In this document: in pieces, positions 1 to 10,900 of the stretch | Numbering within the stretch: the first letter of the stretch is position 1 | How the letters are laid out: every line of letters begins with the position of its first letter | Source of the DNA: Globisporangium splendens | Taxonomy: Eukaryota; Oomycota; Peronosporomycetes; Pythiales; Pythiaceae | NCBI GenBank assembly: GCA_006386115.1 | Contig: VFIW01000004.1 | Coordinates: forward strand, 620,001-684,000 | Length of the DNA stretch: 64,000 nucleotides | Direction: 5' to 3' | Translations under genes and position numbers: made by a program | The notes under the pieces: model-generated | Databases searched by the model: none | The model's input: the letters and a program-made list of their open reading frames with translations, nothing else | What the model was told of the DNA's origin: nothing

Positions 1-275
1 GCGGCGGACACCGTGAGCCCCTCGGCGACAAGCAAGAGGTCGCGATCCGTGTCCGCGTCGGCAGTGGCGCGCATGCTGCTGCTGTCGACGTTGCGGAAGA
101 CCATGAGGTTGCCGACAACGAGCAGCGTGGCGAAGGCGAGCGCGTACTTGGCGTAGCGCGTTGCGCGCGTCGAGAGCGAGTACTTGTGGCGCAGCGCGCC
201 TGACGACGACGGTGCGATGCGCGTCGCGATGCCCGCGGTCAGCGGCGCTGTCTCGCTCGCGTAGTGGCTCCGCAT
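1..275 (-). CDS. N-terminal part of a predicted single-pass membrane protein, cut by window edge
   Basis: The reading frame starts at the ATG at 275 and runs open to position 1, giving the first 91 residues. The opening 38 or so residues are polar with Arg and Ser, followed by one hydrophobic stretch around residues 42-60 (AKYALAFATLLVVGNLMVF), then a polar segment rich in Asp and Ser. This is the layout of a type II signal-anchor protein with a short cytosolic tail and a lumenal or extracellular C-terminal domain, as in glycosyltransferases. The catalytic part lies outside the window, so the function cannot be named. A near-perfect oomycete initiator sits 36-55 bp upstream of the ATG and supports the start. 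The frame is GC-rich, as in the neighbouring genes. Confidence 0.7.
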   Translation of the reverse strand, partial: MRSHYASETAPLTAGIATRIAPSSSGALRHKYSLSTRATRYAKYALAFATLLVVGNLMVFRNVDSSSMRATADADTDRDLLLVAEGLTVSA

Positions 276-310
276 CTTCGGCTGCTCTTCTCACTCGTTT
301 GCTCCGTAGG

Positions 311-330
311 AAAGAAAATGCGGAATGAGG
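311..330 (-). promoter_or_regulatory. Oomycete-type initiator (Inr) for the gene starting at 275
   Basis: Read on the minus strand this is CCTCATTCCGCATTTTCTTT, which fits the published oomycete Inr consensus (TCATTYYNCAWTTT) at every core position. It lies 36 bp upstream of the ATG, the usual spacing for short oomycete leaders. Confidence 0.7.
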
Positions 331-514
331 AATGAAAGCAAGAGCGCTGCCGGGTTTTCTTTTTATATGGACGTTTGTGTGGTGCTTGAACCCTCTTGAG
401 CAACTGACTGACATGGAGCCGACGTGATGATGATGCAACACCGGGATGGCCGTATGAAAAATCAAAGATTACGGTACTTGCCGTTGGATCAGGCTGAATG
501 AAAGCAGCAATTGA

Positions 515-1017
515 TGGGAACTCAAAGCATGCGGCTATGCGTACATGGGACCAGAAGTCACGGACAATTGGTGTGAATACAACGCACTGAAAGATGGCCA
601 GGCGCACAGTGCACACTACCTACAGCACTGTGAATCATGTTGGAAGTCTTCAGAGACAGCCGAATGATTAACGCAGCTCAGAACGGGTTCGCCTCAGTAC
701 GCCAGACCGAGTTACAGCCACCGGCAGTTCGAGTAAATCAAATCGTCGCCAGCTTTGCGTGGACCTCCTGGAATCACACAAAACGAGAACAAAACAAAAT
801 GGCCGATCTTCTCGCCAACATGGCAATGAACTCCAAGACTGCGAAGATACTCACCGACGAATCGCGGGGAAACGATCAAGTTTTTCTATCCCAAGTCGCA
901 GCTCTGTTCGACAATGATATCGGTGCCACACCGTCAAAACTCAGAAACACGTCACTCTCAGCAGTGTTAATGAGACTCAGGAATTCTTCAACTGTATGTA
1001 GATCATACGTTCAATAG
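515..1017 (+). pseudogene. Decayed retroelement RNase H fragment
   Basis: Two adjacent frames together read like one RNase H-type domain. The first (from 515) contains TDNWCEYNALKDGQAHSA, matching the T-N-N-x-A-E-Y-x-A-L helix motif that carries a catalytic Glu. After a frame change near 632-637, the second frame (637-1017) gives VFRDSRMI, resembling the GDS catalytic-Asp motif, and then KREQNKMADLLANMAM, the C-terminal R-x-x-N-x-x-A-D motif. Similar domains occur in oomycete LTR and other retroelements. The frameshift, a stop just upstream of the first segment and the absence of reverse transcriptase or integrase on either side indicate a truncated relic. The second frame stays open to 1017, beyond the recognisable domain. 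Confidence 0.55.
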
Positions 1018-1607
1018 AATCATCTTCTCTCTCTCTCTCTCGCTGTTGGGTCAGGAAACATTCGCCGAACGTTGTCCGAGAAGAGAGAAGGTTCGATTAT
1101 TTAAGTAGCCTGTAATAAGTAATATGTGTGCAGATGCATCATTTGTAAATGTGATCTGGTGCAAAAATGCATCGAGCAAGTCATTTGGATGGCCGATACA
1201 CTTGACGAAAATGATAGCAAATCAGGATGTCGTGCAATGAAGAGGGAACACGCTTTGGGAGATCTTCTTGTGACGATTTTTGCTCATGCAAAATGGCGGA
1301 TCCAACATCGATGGCTCTCATCGTGTGCCATCTGCGCTGTCAGCTGCCCACGTGAAGAAAGAAAGAGGGTCCATCCGAGTCACATTCCACATACAAACAT
1401 CAGCAGAACGGACGCGCACTCGACAAAATGCGCATGCACAAACACAACTCAGATGGCTACAACCACCAGCCCACGATGCATCCACAGCGCCAAATGGCAC
1501 ACGATATGCCAAGACCGCCTTGAAGAGCACTTTATATGTGTATTCTTTAATGAGGGGGAGAAATCTTCAACAGGAGAACGAGAGCACCACCGCTTGTGTT
1601 ATTGCGT
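1018..1607. other. Intergenic spacer
   Basis: A short CT run lies at about 1026-1042. The overlapping open frames at 1126-1615 have no recognisable domain and a composition unlike the neighbouring genes. No RNA gene is seen. Confidence 0.5.
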
Positions 1608-3500
1608 TTAAATAATGTCGCGGCCGAAGACGAAGCGCAGGATGCGCAGGTACGTGGGCTTGAAGTGCTCCGGCGGACTCGACATGATGCCAGCCATCGA
1701 GAGCGAGAAGAGCGCCACCTCGCTGTGGTTCACGTAACGCACGAGGCCGCGGTGCTTGAGCAAGCGCCACACGATGTCCAGCGCGCGGCTCAGGCAGTAG
1801 AGCATCAGCTCCGCGCGGCGCTTGCGGTCCTCCAGGAACAGCGCCGCTCCGGTTGAAAACTGCATCCATGAGTGTGCAAACAAATACATATTTACAACCT
1901 TAGTAAGCAAAATCGTTTATGCGAAGATGGCCATATAGCAAACAGGAGACGTACGCCAGCTATCCAGCCACCGATGGGGAAATCCTGATGGAAGGTGTTG
2001 CGGATCGCGCACATCACGAGCTTCACCACCGTCTACATACACAAATAATCACCACCACGCATTGTCAGCAGCACACACGTTATGGATACAATGCCTTATA
2101 GTCATTTGCATGTTTCGCGTACCTGGTACGATGTCAAAAAGAGACACGAGCAGAGCGCAGCGTACGAGACTCTGGCGGCCGAGGAGATCGGCGCGGCCTT
2201 GATCTGCGAAAACCGGAAGATCAGCGCCGGCAAAATGTGCACGGGGAAATACACTTGCGCCGCACGTCCGAGTCCGCCGATCCACTCCTTCACACCATGC
2301 GTCGTACAGGATTCCCTGTACATACATACAAAGCAAACAGATCAACACAAATGTGACTTCCTCAAGCATGGTGTAAAGCAAACGTACATGTGGTAATGGG
2401 GCTGACAGACGCGGAATGGGATCGGCGTGCCGTTGGCGTCCACGACCTTCTCGAGGCGCTCGCGCAGCGTGTACTCGAGTCCTTGGTCCGTCACGGCGCC
2501 AATGTTCAGAATCCAATTGTAGTAGCTCTACATTCATCCACGTTATATGCATGCACATATTAGAACAACAGCCAATGTGCGCTGTATGTAGACATGCACG
2601 CACTACCTTGGGCAATAGCATTGGCTCAAAGATGAACGCATACATAATCGCGGAATTGCTCGCTGCGAATAAAAACTCGGACGAGTATTTCCAATTTGGA
2701 AGCACGTCCGTGGCCGTCAAATGGCGACCGACGACATCCAGGAATCGCACAAAAATGTAGAGCGAGATGGTGCTGCGTCGCGTCTTCGAGTCCACCAGTA
2801 GCGTTAGTCCAGACACGGCACCGGCGATCGCGAGGTTCGTCTGGTCCTTCTTGGCACGCGCGAGCCGCGCCGCGATCTCCGTGAGGCGGAACACGCCCAC
2901 GAGGCTCCCGAAGAACGCGCCAAAGCGGATCGTGTCCACGCGCAGCAGCAGTCGCACAGCATCCACGTACCCGTACTCGAGGCTACTGAACTTTCGCGAC
3001 GCCAAGAGCAGCGCCGTGAACGCCTTCGCACCATACGCGTATAGGAACACTGCGAACGTACAGCATGCAAACAAATTAATCCACATCGCCACACAAACGC
3101 ACTGCTAGAAAACTAAACGCATACCTCGTAACGCGGCCTTGAATGCCGCCTTCACGTCGCGCTTGACGTACGCATAGTTGAACGTCAGCTGCGCAAGCTC
3201 GCGGCGACGCGCATCCACATACTCGCTCTCGTCTTCGTCGTCCTTGATTCGTCGGTTGTTGTTGGGTTTCGCGCGGCGCTGCTCCATCGCCGTCGCCGCC
3301 ACGGCATCATGGCCATACGGGTGGCGCGCGAGCGGGTCGTCAACGTCAAGCGACTGGCGCGCGTCGCTGGTGCTGCGCGCATCATTCTTGCTCCCCTTTT
3401 GAGTGCGCTCGTTGTGCTTCTCGAGCGCTTCGGCCGTCAACGGCGGCGTCTCCTTCTTCGAGCGATCGGCCGTGAAGAACGCCGAGTACACGCGCTCCAT
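1608..3500 (-). CDS. TMEM135-like membrane protein, copy A
   Basis: Six coding exons: 3500-3125, 3049-2607, 2527-2388, 2315-2123, 2032-1955 and 1859-1608, all with GT/AG borders, giving 493 aa. The N-terminal 125 residues are charged and variable. The rest is a hydrophobic multi-pass region. Hallmarks include GAFFGSLVGVFRL, KKDQTNLAIAGAVSGLTLL (a Tim17-like Gly-rich helix hairpin), LEYTLRERL, VYFPVHILPALIF and a terminal HSEVALFSLSMAGIMSS. This fits the TMEM135 family of peroxisomal and mitochondrial membrane proteins linked to organelle dynamics and lipid handling. The only close relative visible is copy B at 5515-7572, inverted; exons 2-6 have exactly the same lengths. The function in oomycetes is inferred from the family only. 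Confidence 0.85.
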
Positions 3501-4982
3501 GGCTTATAGAGGAAGGGATAAAAGGGATAAAGGCGTGCGAAGGGAGAATCTGTGGAAGCGATCCGTAGACGCCAGCCGCACTTGTCGCTCGCTCGCTCGC
3601 TCGCTTGTTTGTTTGCTTGCTTGCTTGGTGGTGGCGCGTGGGGAAATGGGATCAGCTGCTGTCGTCGCGCTTCGAAAAAGCCACGCAGCGTCATCGGCGG
3701 GACCCAACGTTGAAGAATCGGATAAGCAAAACGGAATACCGGTACTATCACGGGAATACCGGGTGCATACACTAGTTTTATCCGGAACACCATCTATACA
3801 CTTTATGAGTTTTTACACTGTCACATTTGTTGTGGTGGTAGGGGAAAGTGGACAGTTGCCCTATGAACAGTGGATGTGGACTTGGTCGACGACATGGCTG
3901 CAGTCTTGATGCACGATTTGCAGGACAAGTCATCTTTGTCATGATGTATAGCAGACAGTGCCTGCGTCTTCTTTTACAAGTTCGCGCTGTCCTTTATGCA
4001 TATCAGACAGAGACTGTGATGTCTGCCTGCCATGTGGAAGACGACAGAAGAGCTTCCCCATGCGCGATGGAGGTGAGTAACTCGATGATGAAAACCTCAA
4101 CTCAACTTTCTTCGTAAACAGAGCCGTCTCACAATAGCCGATAGTGTTGCCGATCAGAACCATCGGGGTTCCTCAACATATTGTATATAGAAACAGCTCC
4201 GATGTAACAATAGAGCAAATGCAAGCATGCGTATTTTTCCATCGGCTTGTTGCATAGAGGTCTCTGATGCAATCGTTTCGAAGATGTTCTTTGCCAAAGT
4301 GTACAATGCTGCGACGTGGTATAAAGCAACGCTGTAGTTCAGTCTGCGATAACCGTGATGCGCTACATTAAAGCCGATAAATATGCACTGGCGTGTGGCA
4401 TCCATGTGTGTGTGGGGTAATGCGCGTGGTGCCATTTGTATTGCAGGAGGAGCTTGGCTTTGAGCTCATGAAGTTGGTCAAACTCGGGCGAGATTCCGCC
4501 GACTGCCTCGAAAAGGATTCGAGTGACTTAAATATTCGTTGAATAGGTACTTTGACGTAAACCCAGCACTTTGATCCGGCAAATGACACTTTGCTCATCG
4601 ACTCCTTGCTTTTGATAAACAGTGCCCTCTTTTGCATAATCCCGTCCTCATCATTTCCGAGTCCTGTCTATAAAACAACCAGACAAACGATCATTCTGCG
4701 AAAAAGATTGCTTCTCATGCTTTCTGAAGTGTGGGTCTGCTTTTTTTGTTTGTTTGTTTGTGTGTTTATTTCTCGTCTTTATCCACATTTGCGTGTCAGC
4801 AAGCAGCAGCAAGTCTCCGATTGCTCAAGTGGATATCCCTCATTCAGTTTGGTCAAGTGGATACGCTGCTTCAAGCAATGCTTAATTGTAGATCCTTCAC
4901 GCATCTATGTGTGTGTGAAAACTCCAATGAATGGATGATGTCATATCCATTTCATGGAATCCATATTGAGTTGATATTGAAA

Positions 4983-5067
4983 CACTTTCCCGCAAGCGCG
5001 GTTTCTTTCATGGATGAGTCAATAGTGTGAACTCAGCCATGAAAGAAACCGCGCTTGCGGGAAAGTG
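4983..5067. repeat. Long inverted repeat (30-bp perfect arms)
   Basis: The left arm 4983-5012 and right arm 5038-5067 are perfect reverse complements over 30 bp. Pairing continues inward (5013-5019 with 5031-5037, 6 of 7), leaving an 11-nt loop at 5020-5030, and weakly outward (7 of 9). A transcript from either strand would fold into a hairpin of about 37 bp. Confidence 0.9.
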
Positions 5068-5444
5068 CTTCAACATGCGTGCATACCTGCCTGTCATAGA
5101 AACAAAAACACATGAAAAAAAGTGCGCGACGCGACAACCAATCGTGTCCGTCACGTCATCGTCTCCTTTTCGATTGTCGGACGGTCTGGCTGCATGCGAT
5201 GGCTGTGTACACCGATAAACAGATATTTTCACACATTCACATACAGAACTCCATATAAACACGTTTCCATGTCGGTAGACAGGACAGGAATCCCCTCGAT
5301 TGCGGCATTTTCCTTATTACATTTTTCTCACGATGTGTGCGCGCGCTTCACTTTGGACCTGTACCAACGGACGACGAGTCAATAAATCAAAGCACTTTGT
5401 TTTATTGACGCACTCTGAGATTCGCCCATTCCTCTTGGTCCATT

Positions 5445-5460
5445 TCTCATTTCGCCATAA
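5445..5460 (+). promoter_or_regulatory. Initiator-like element for TMEM135-like copy B
   Basis: TCTCATTTCGCCATAA lies 55 bp upstream of the ATG at 5515. It matches the first half of the oomycete Inr consensus well and the CAWTTT half only partly. Confidence 0.4.
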
Positions 5461-5514
5461 AGAGTGCACTTGGACACGCAAAGATATAAAGTTTGTACAC
5501 AGACTCAACCAACC

Positions 5515-7572
5515 ATGGAGCGTATGTACTCGGCCGTGTTTCCCGACGATATGGAGGCTGCAGCGTCTCCTGTGCCTAACGACCCCGAGAACGTCGTGAA
5601 GCTCACGGCGGAGGCGCTAGCACAGCACAACAGCAAGACGCTGGCAGCGCTCCACGACTCCCTCCTGGAGCGGCTCGACACGCGGCCACTGGACTCGGAC
5701 TCGGTGTCGGAGAAAGCGCTCACGGTGCGCAAGCATTTGTCGTCCCAGGACACGTTCGTGGATGAGCCGCTCCCGCACTTTGACGACAGCAACGGCAGCA
5801 ACGACGACAATGATACAGTTGCGGCAGCAGGCACGGAGGACAAGGCTGACAATGCGACGCAGGCAGCAGTGAAAGTGACCCCCAAGGACGTAGTTCGCGA
5901 TCTCAAGTCTGCATTGCGCGCGGCGCTCCGAGGTATGTGTCACATATGCATTTATTCAGTGAGAACCGCCAGCTGTGTATGCATATAGTGTCAGATTTTA
6001 GCACCTCCTGAATGCGGAGTGTACCAAAAATCTGATTTAGAAAGAAGAAGAAAATGATTATTAGGTGAACGGATATGCGAGGTGTGCGCTGCTTCAGCTT
6101 TATGTAATGCACATTTGTTGGTTGTCTCTGTGTAGCGTTCCTGTATGCGTATGGGGCCAAAGCGTTCACGGCGCTGCTGATGGCGGCGCGCAAGTGGGAC
6201 AGTTTCCGCAGCGGCGCCGCGGGTGCACTGCGGCAGCTCGTGCAGACCGACACGCTGCGCTTCGGCGCGTTCGTGGGCTCGCTCGTGGGCGTGTTCCGCG
6301 TCGCGGAGATCGTGGCGCGCGTCGCGCGTGGCACCAAGGACCAGACGAACCTCGCGATCGCCGGCGCCGTGTCGGGGCTCACGCTGCTCGTGGACTCCAA
6401 GGCGCGCCGCACGACGGTGTCGCTCTACATCTTCATGCGCATGCTGGACGTCGTGGGACGTCACCTCACGGCCGCCAAGGTGCTGCCGTCGTGGAAGTAC
6501 TCGACCGAGTGGATCTTCGCGCTCAGCAACGCCGCCATCATGTACGGCGTCGTGATCCAGCCTGTGACCGTCGCAAAGGTATAATGTGTGTCCATGCCTT
6601 CGTTGCTTTTAACCGAGTGCTTTGTAATAACGAATGGATGTGTAAATCGTAGGGCTACTACAACTGGATAGTTGCGACCGCGGGCTTGACGGACTTTGGA
6701 CTCGAGTACACGTTCCGCGAGCGACTGCTTAACGTCGTGGACACCAACGGCGTCCCCATTCCGTTCCGCACTTGCCAGCCGCACTACCACGCGTACGTTA
6801 ACGAAAACTCTTCTTTATGCGTATGCACATGCGAACTAACGAATATGCGACGAACATGACCAATCAATAGGGAATCGTGCATTGGTCACAGCGCCAAGGA
6901 GTGGGTCGGCGGCATCGGCCGCACAGCGCGCGTGTACTTCCCCGTGCACTTCCTGCCGGCGCTGATCTTCAAGCTCCAACAGCTGCGCGCGACGCCCGTC
7001 GCGTCCGTCACGACGCTCACGCTCGCCGCGCTGCGCTCGTGTGTGTTCTTGACCTCCTACCAGGTAAAGCGCAGTTTATCTATCCATGTTTATGATGCAT
7101 TGCTGCTTGTCGACACAGACTGACGATATCCTTGCTGTTATATATGTATGCAGACGGTGGTGAAACTGGTCATGTGCGCGATCCGCAACACGTGGCACCG
7201 CGATTTCCACATGACCGGCTGGTCTTCAGGGGTGCGTCTCATTATGGAGCCAGTTTACTTCACTCGTTATCCATTGCACATGTCCTTAACGCTATTCGCC
7301 TTGCTTTATGAACAACGCAGTTTATCGCTGGGTGGACGCTGCTGCTCGAGAGCCCGAAGCGCCGGTCGGAGCTCACGCTCTACTGCGGACTGCGCGGCAT
7401 GGAGATCGTGTGGCGGCTGCTCAAGATCAAGGGTCTCGTGCGCTACATCAAGCACAGCGAGGTGGCGCTCTTCTCGCTCTCCATGGCGCTCATCATGTCG
7501 AGCCCGCCCGCGCACGTCAAGCCCACGTATCTTCGGCTGCTGCGCTTTTTGTTTGGCCAGAACGCTATTTAA
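5515..7572 (+). CDS. TMEM135-like membrane protein, copy B
   Basis: Six coding exons: 5515-5932, 6136-6578, 6653-6792, 6871-7063, 7154-7231 and 7321-7572, giving 507 aa. Both copies begin with MER(V/M)YSA. The acidic N-terminal region of about 140 residues then differs in length and sequence, while the membrane core is closely similar to copy A: GAFVGSLVGVFRV, TKDQTNLAIAGAVSGLTLL, VYFPVHFLPALIF and a terminal HSEVALFSLSMALIMSS. Exons 2-6 measure 443, 140, 193, 78 and 252 nt, identical to copy A. The family is TMEM135 (peroxisome/mitochondrion membrane). The start is the only ATG that continues the conserved N-terminus, and it follows a possible initiator. Confidence 0.87.
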
Positions 7573-7907
7573 TTGGGAAAAGAAGGAATATGCTGTCAAG
7601 AGATGTATGTATAAAGAATGCTACACAAAAATGGAAAAATGTCATATGCAACGCACATGCATCTACGTTGTTTAGTGAACGCCATGTTTGTAAAGTGTAT
7701 ATGCAAAGAACAAACAGCTTTTCGTTTTCTTTTCCAAACACTTACAGACATCCACGACTCCTTCTTCAACAGCTACCTCCAGGGAAGAACGGATCTCTTC
7801 CCTCTCTCTTCTCTCAGTTCACGTTGTGCAAATAAAAAATAAGAAATAAAAGCAACATATACTACCTACCTACGTCCCCCGTCTTCCATAACGTGGTCTC
7901 ATCTCGT
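7573..7907. other. Convergent 3' spacer
   Basis: About 335 bp between two gene ends. It holds AT-rich stretches such as AATAAAAAATAAGAAATAAAA at about 7831-7851 that could serve poly(A) signalling. Nothing else is seen. Confidence 0.4.
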
Positions 7908-10900
7908 TTAAATGAGCCGCGATTCGCGAAACATGGCGTTCCCCTTGGCGTTCGACGCAGCCCCGAACTCGTTGTTCGCGTTGCCCTGAGCAAACTGGTT
8001 CTCCTTCATGCGCTGACCGCCGCCACCAGTGCGCTGAGGATGCACCTGCTGCTGCTGGAGCTCCGCTTCGTCGTCGTCATCCATGCCGCTGCTCCCATGC
8101 AACTCACACAGCGCACACGGCTCTTCGTGGCAGCTGATCTGGTGGAGACGACACCGGTCACTGACGGCAAACTTGTCGCAGTGCGCGTGGCTGCACCGAC
8201 GTTCCATCGCGTGGGTCGCGCAACCGCTCGAGGTCGCGTCCTTGATGCTGTAGTTGCACCCTTCGTACGCACACTGCTTCCGATACGCATGGAACTCGCA
8301 GAATTGCGGTCCATTCACAATGTTCTCACACCCTGGTTGCCAGCAAAAGCTCGCGTTCGCGTGCAGGGAGCACAGCGCTCCCGTCGCAGCAATCTGAATG
8401 CAACCGGGAAAGCGGCACGGCGCCCCACTCCCACTTTGTTGTTGGTTTGATGTCATAGCGAAATCCATGGACGACGGTTCACTCGCGCTTGGCTGCGCTG
8501 ACGACGCTGCGTTGTTTTCTTGCAATCGGAAATGCCGCTTGCACAGCCCACGGCGCTGTGCTTGCTTGTCACAGCCCTCCGTCTTACAGAAATACTTTTT
8601 CATTTTGCCACCACTCAAGTTCGTCGTCATAGAAGCACTCGCAACGGATGGTTTGGGTGCAGCAGCTGCTGCCGCAGTCTCGGACGATGGTGCCTTGCTC
8701 TGTCGTGACGGTAGCGTGATCTCGTCCACGGACAGGGTGCCATTTTGAAACAAACGAAGATGGGTCTCGCACAGACCACCCTGCGAAATGGCTTTGTTGC
8801 ACTGCTGCACCCGACACGACGTGGCTTTCGTGCTCGCTCCCTGGGATGCCTTTCCCAAACTCGAGGCGTCTTTGACACCACCTTCACCCCATCCATGCGG
8901 ACTGGTTTCTGGCTCAGGCTGCGCGCTCGCACCTCCACCAACAGAGAAAGGATATGAAGTCCCTGCGCCGCCGCTGGATCCCAACGAGTCGCCACCACCG
9001 ACTGACACGACGAGAGGCGAAAACATGCTCTGGCAAGACTCGCACAGTTCACGACCGTAACTCTCACGCGTGCAAATCGGATTCGCGCATTTCGTGCTGC
9101 GACTGTCACTCGAGTTGACATAGCTTCGATTTTCGCCAGGTTTGCCGGTATTGAGACTCACGAGAGCGTGCTTTGCTTCATTTTCCACATCGGATGACCC
9201 AGGAGCGCCTCCCGAGGGAACATGTCGTCCGCCAGTCGACATCGCCGCGTAGCTGTTCATCGTAACATCTAATGCGTTGGCGTACGCATTCGCAGCAGAA
9301 GCACCCTGGGCACCACCACCGGCATAGAAGCTGTCCATGCTGGCACGAGGATTCGTCGGATCTCCCATCGACGCCGGACTGAATCGACCGTCGCCACCAA
9401 ATGACAGAACATTGTTGTTGCTGTTGTTGTTGTTGTACCTGCTGCCGCTCGCGAGCATGTGCGGTTGCTGTTGCTGTGTCTGCTGCTGCTTCAAGTGCTG
9501 CACACAGATGCCGGATGTATAAGCAGCTTGCACGCAACCAGGGACATTGCACCGTGTGCGTTCAGCGTCACGAATCATCATCCCGCTGCTCGCGCCAGAC
9601 CCATCGCTCATGGGGCTTTTCAGTCCTTGACCGCCCGAGTGGTATTTGCACATTCCCTTGGCGCCGCCTAATGCCTGCAGATTGCAATCCGGGATGCTGC
9701 ACACAGGCACGGTCACCTCGGACGGACCACTGCTGTTGCTGCTGGTGTGCGGTTGGTCGCCACCACTGCTGTTGCTACTGCTGCCGCCGCCGCCATCTCG
9801 CTGCAAGTTGTGCTTCTCGTAGTAATGCATCGTGCAGAGTCGATCTCGCTGTGAGTTCTTCGTGCAACTCGGATGCGTGCATTTTCGTATATCCTTCTGT
9901 AGCCGCGACAGGATCTCTTCGTAGGTCTCGCTGCCGCCCTGAGCTGCTGACCGACTACAGAGCTCTTCGGCTTGTTTCGTGATCAAGTTGCCGTGCGTGC
10001 GGCACAAGTGATTCCGCTGCGAGTGCTTGTTGCAGCCCGGATAGCTGCACATCGTGTACGCGCTGTTCAAGCGGCGCTTGTTGATGTGCTTGGGTAGTCT
10101 GCCCGTAGCCATCAGCAGCTTCTCATGGCCACGACAGTACCCTCGGCCTTGGTCGTTCTTGAAACACCCGAACGTCCGACACACGGGCACATTCTGCGCG
10201 CGACTCGCCAAGATCTTGTGGAGCGCGTCTTTGCCCTGCGCCAGGTGCTTGTCGCACATGGACGAATTCAGCAGCGCTTTGTCGCGACACCCTGGAAAGC
10301 CGCATGGCGCGACAATCACATGGCGGTTGCAGAACTTGCCGTACGCCTGCGAGACGCGTGCGCGGTTCGGACAATTGTGGAACTGACACTTCTCGTTCTT
10401 TTCGTCGATCTTGTGCTGGCTCAGGTCGGGTTCGTCGCGCGAGTCCACGAAGCGAGAATACTCGCTCGTGTTCGAACCCTCAGTCGCGCTCGTCGGCGTC
10501 GTGCTGTTTGGGTTCGGATTAGTCGGCACGCCACCTGCGCTGCTGCTGCTACTGATCGATCGCGTCGTACTCGGTCGGCCAAGCAGGTCTTGATGCTCGC
10601 CGATGCTGCCTCCACGCGCGTTCTGCTGCTGTTCTTGCTGTCGCAAGAGTGCGTGCGAGTGCGCGTATCCGCCACCTGATTTCATCATCCCAACACCGCT
10701 GCCTCCGATACTCATATGGTCTCCGAACGGCGACACTTCAAAGGATGAGCCCATGACGGACATCGTGACGTCCGGCGACGCGCCTTCGGGACGCATGCCG
10801 TCACGGTCGCTGTCGTTGCTGCTGCCTCCGGCGCCAAGAATATCCCCGAGTTCGAGTTCCAGTCCGCCGTGCGCTTTCCCTCCATAAGCTCCCGCGGCGT

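Larger units (their letters stand above)
3501..5514. other. Divergent spacer between the two TMEM135-like genes
   Basis: This 2.0-kb region should hold both promoters. It contains GCTC/GCTT-type tetranucleotide runs near 3592-3630, a TTTG run near 4744-4763, the long palindrome at 4983-5067 and a weak initiator-like site at 5445-5460. No ORF in it resembles a protein family. Confidence 0.6.

Noticed and set aside
1126..1615. Overlapping 161- and 111-codon frames
   Set aside because: Unbiased composition, no domain, and mutually overlapping frames; treated as chance.
5990..6060. Short inverted repeat TCAGATTTT / AAAATCTGA inside an intron
   Set aside because: Only nine perfect pairs with a weak interior; not convincing beyond chance.
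7893..8450. 185-codon open frame on the plus strand
   Set aside because: It is the antisense shadow of the zinc-repeat gene and has no domain.
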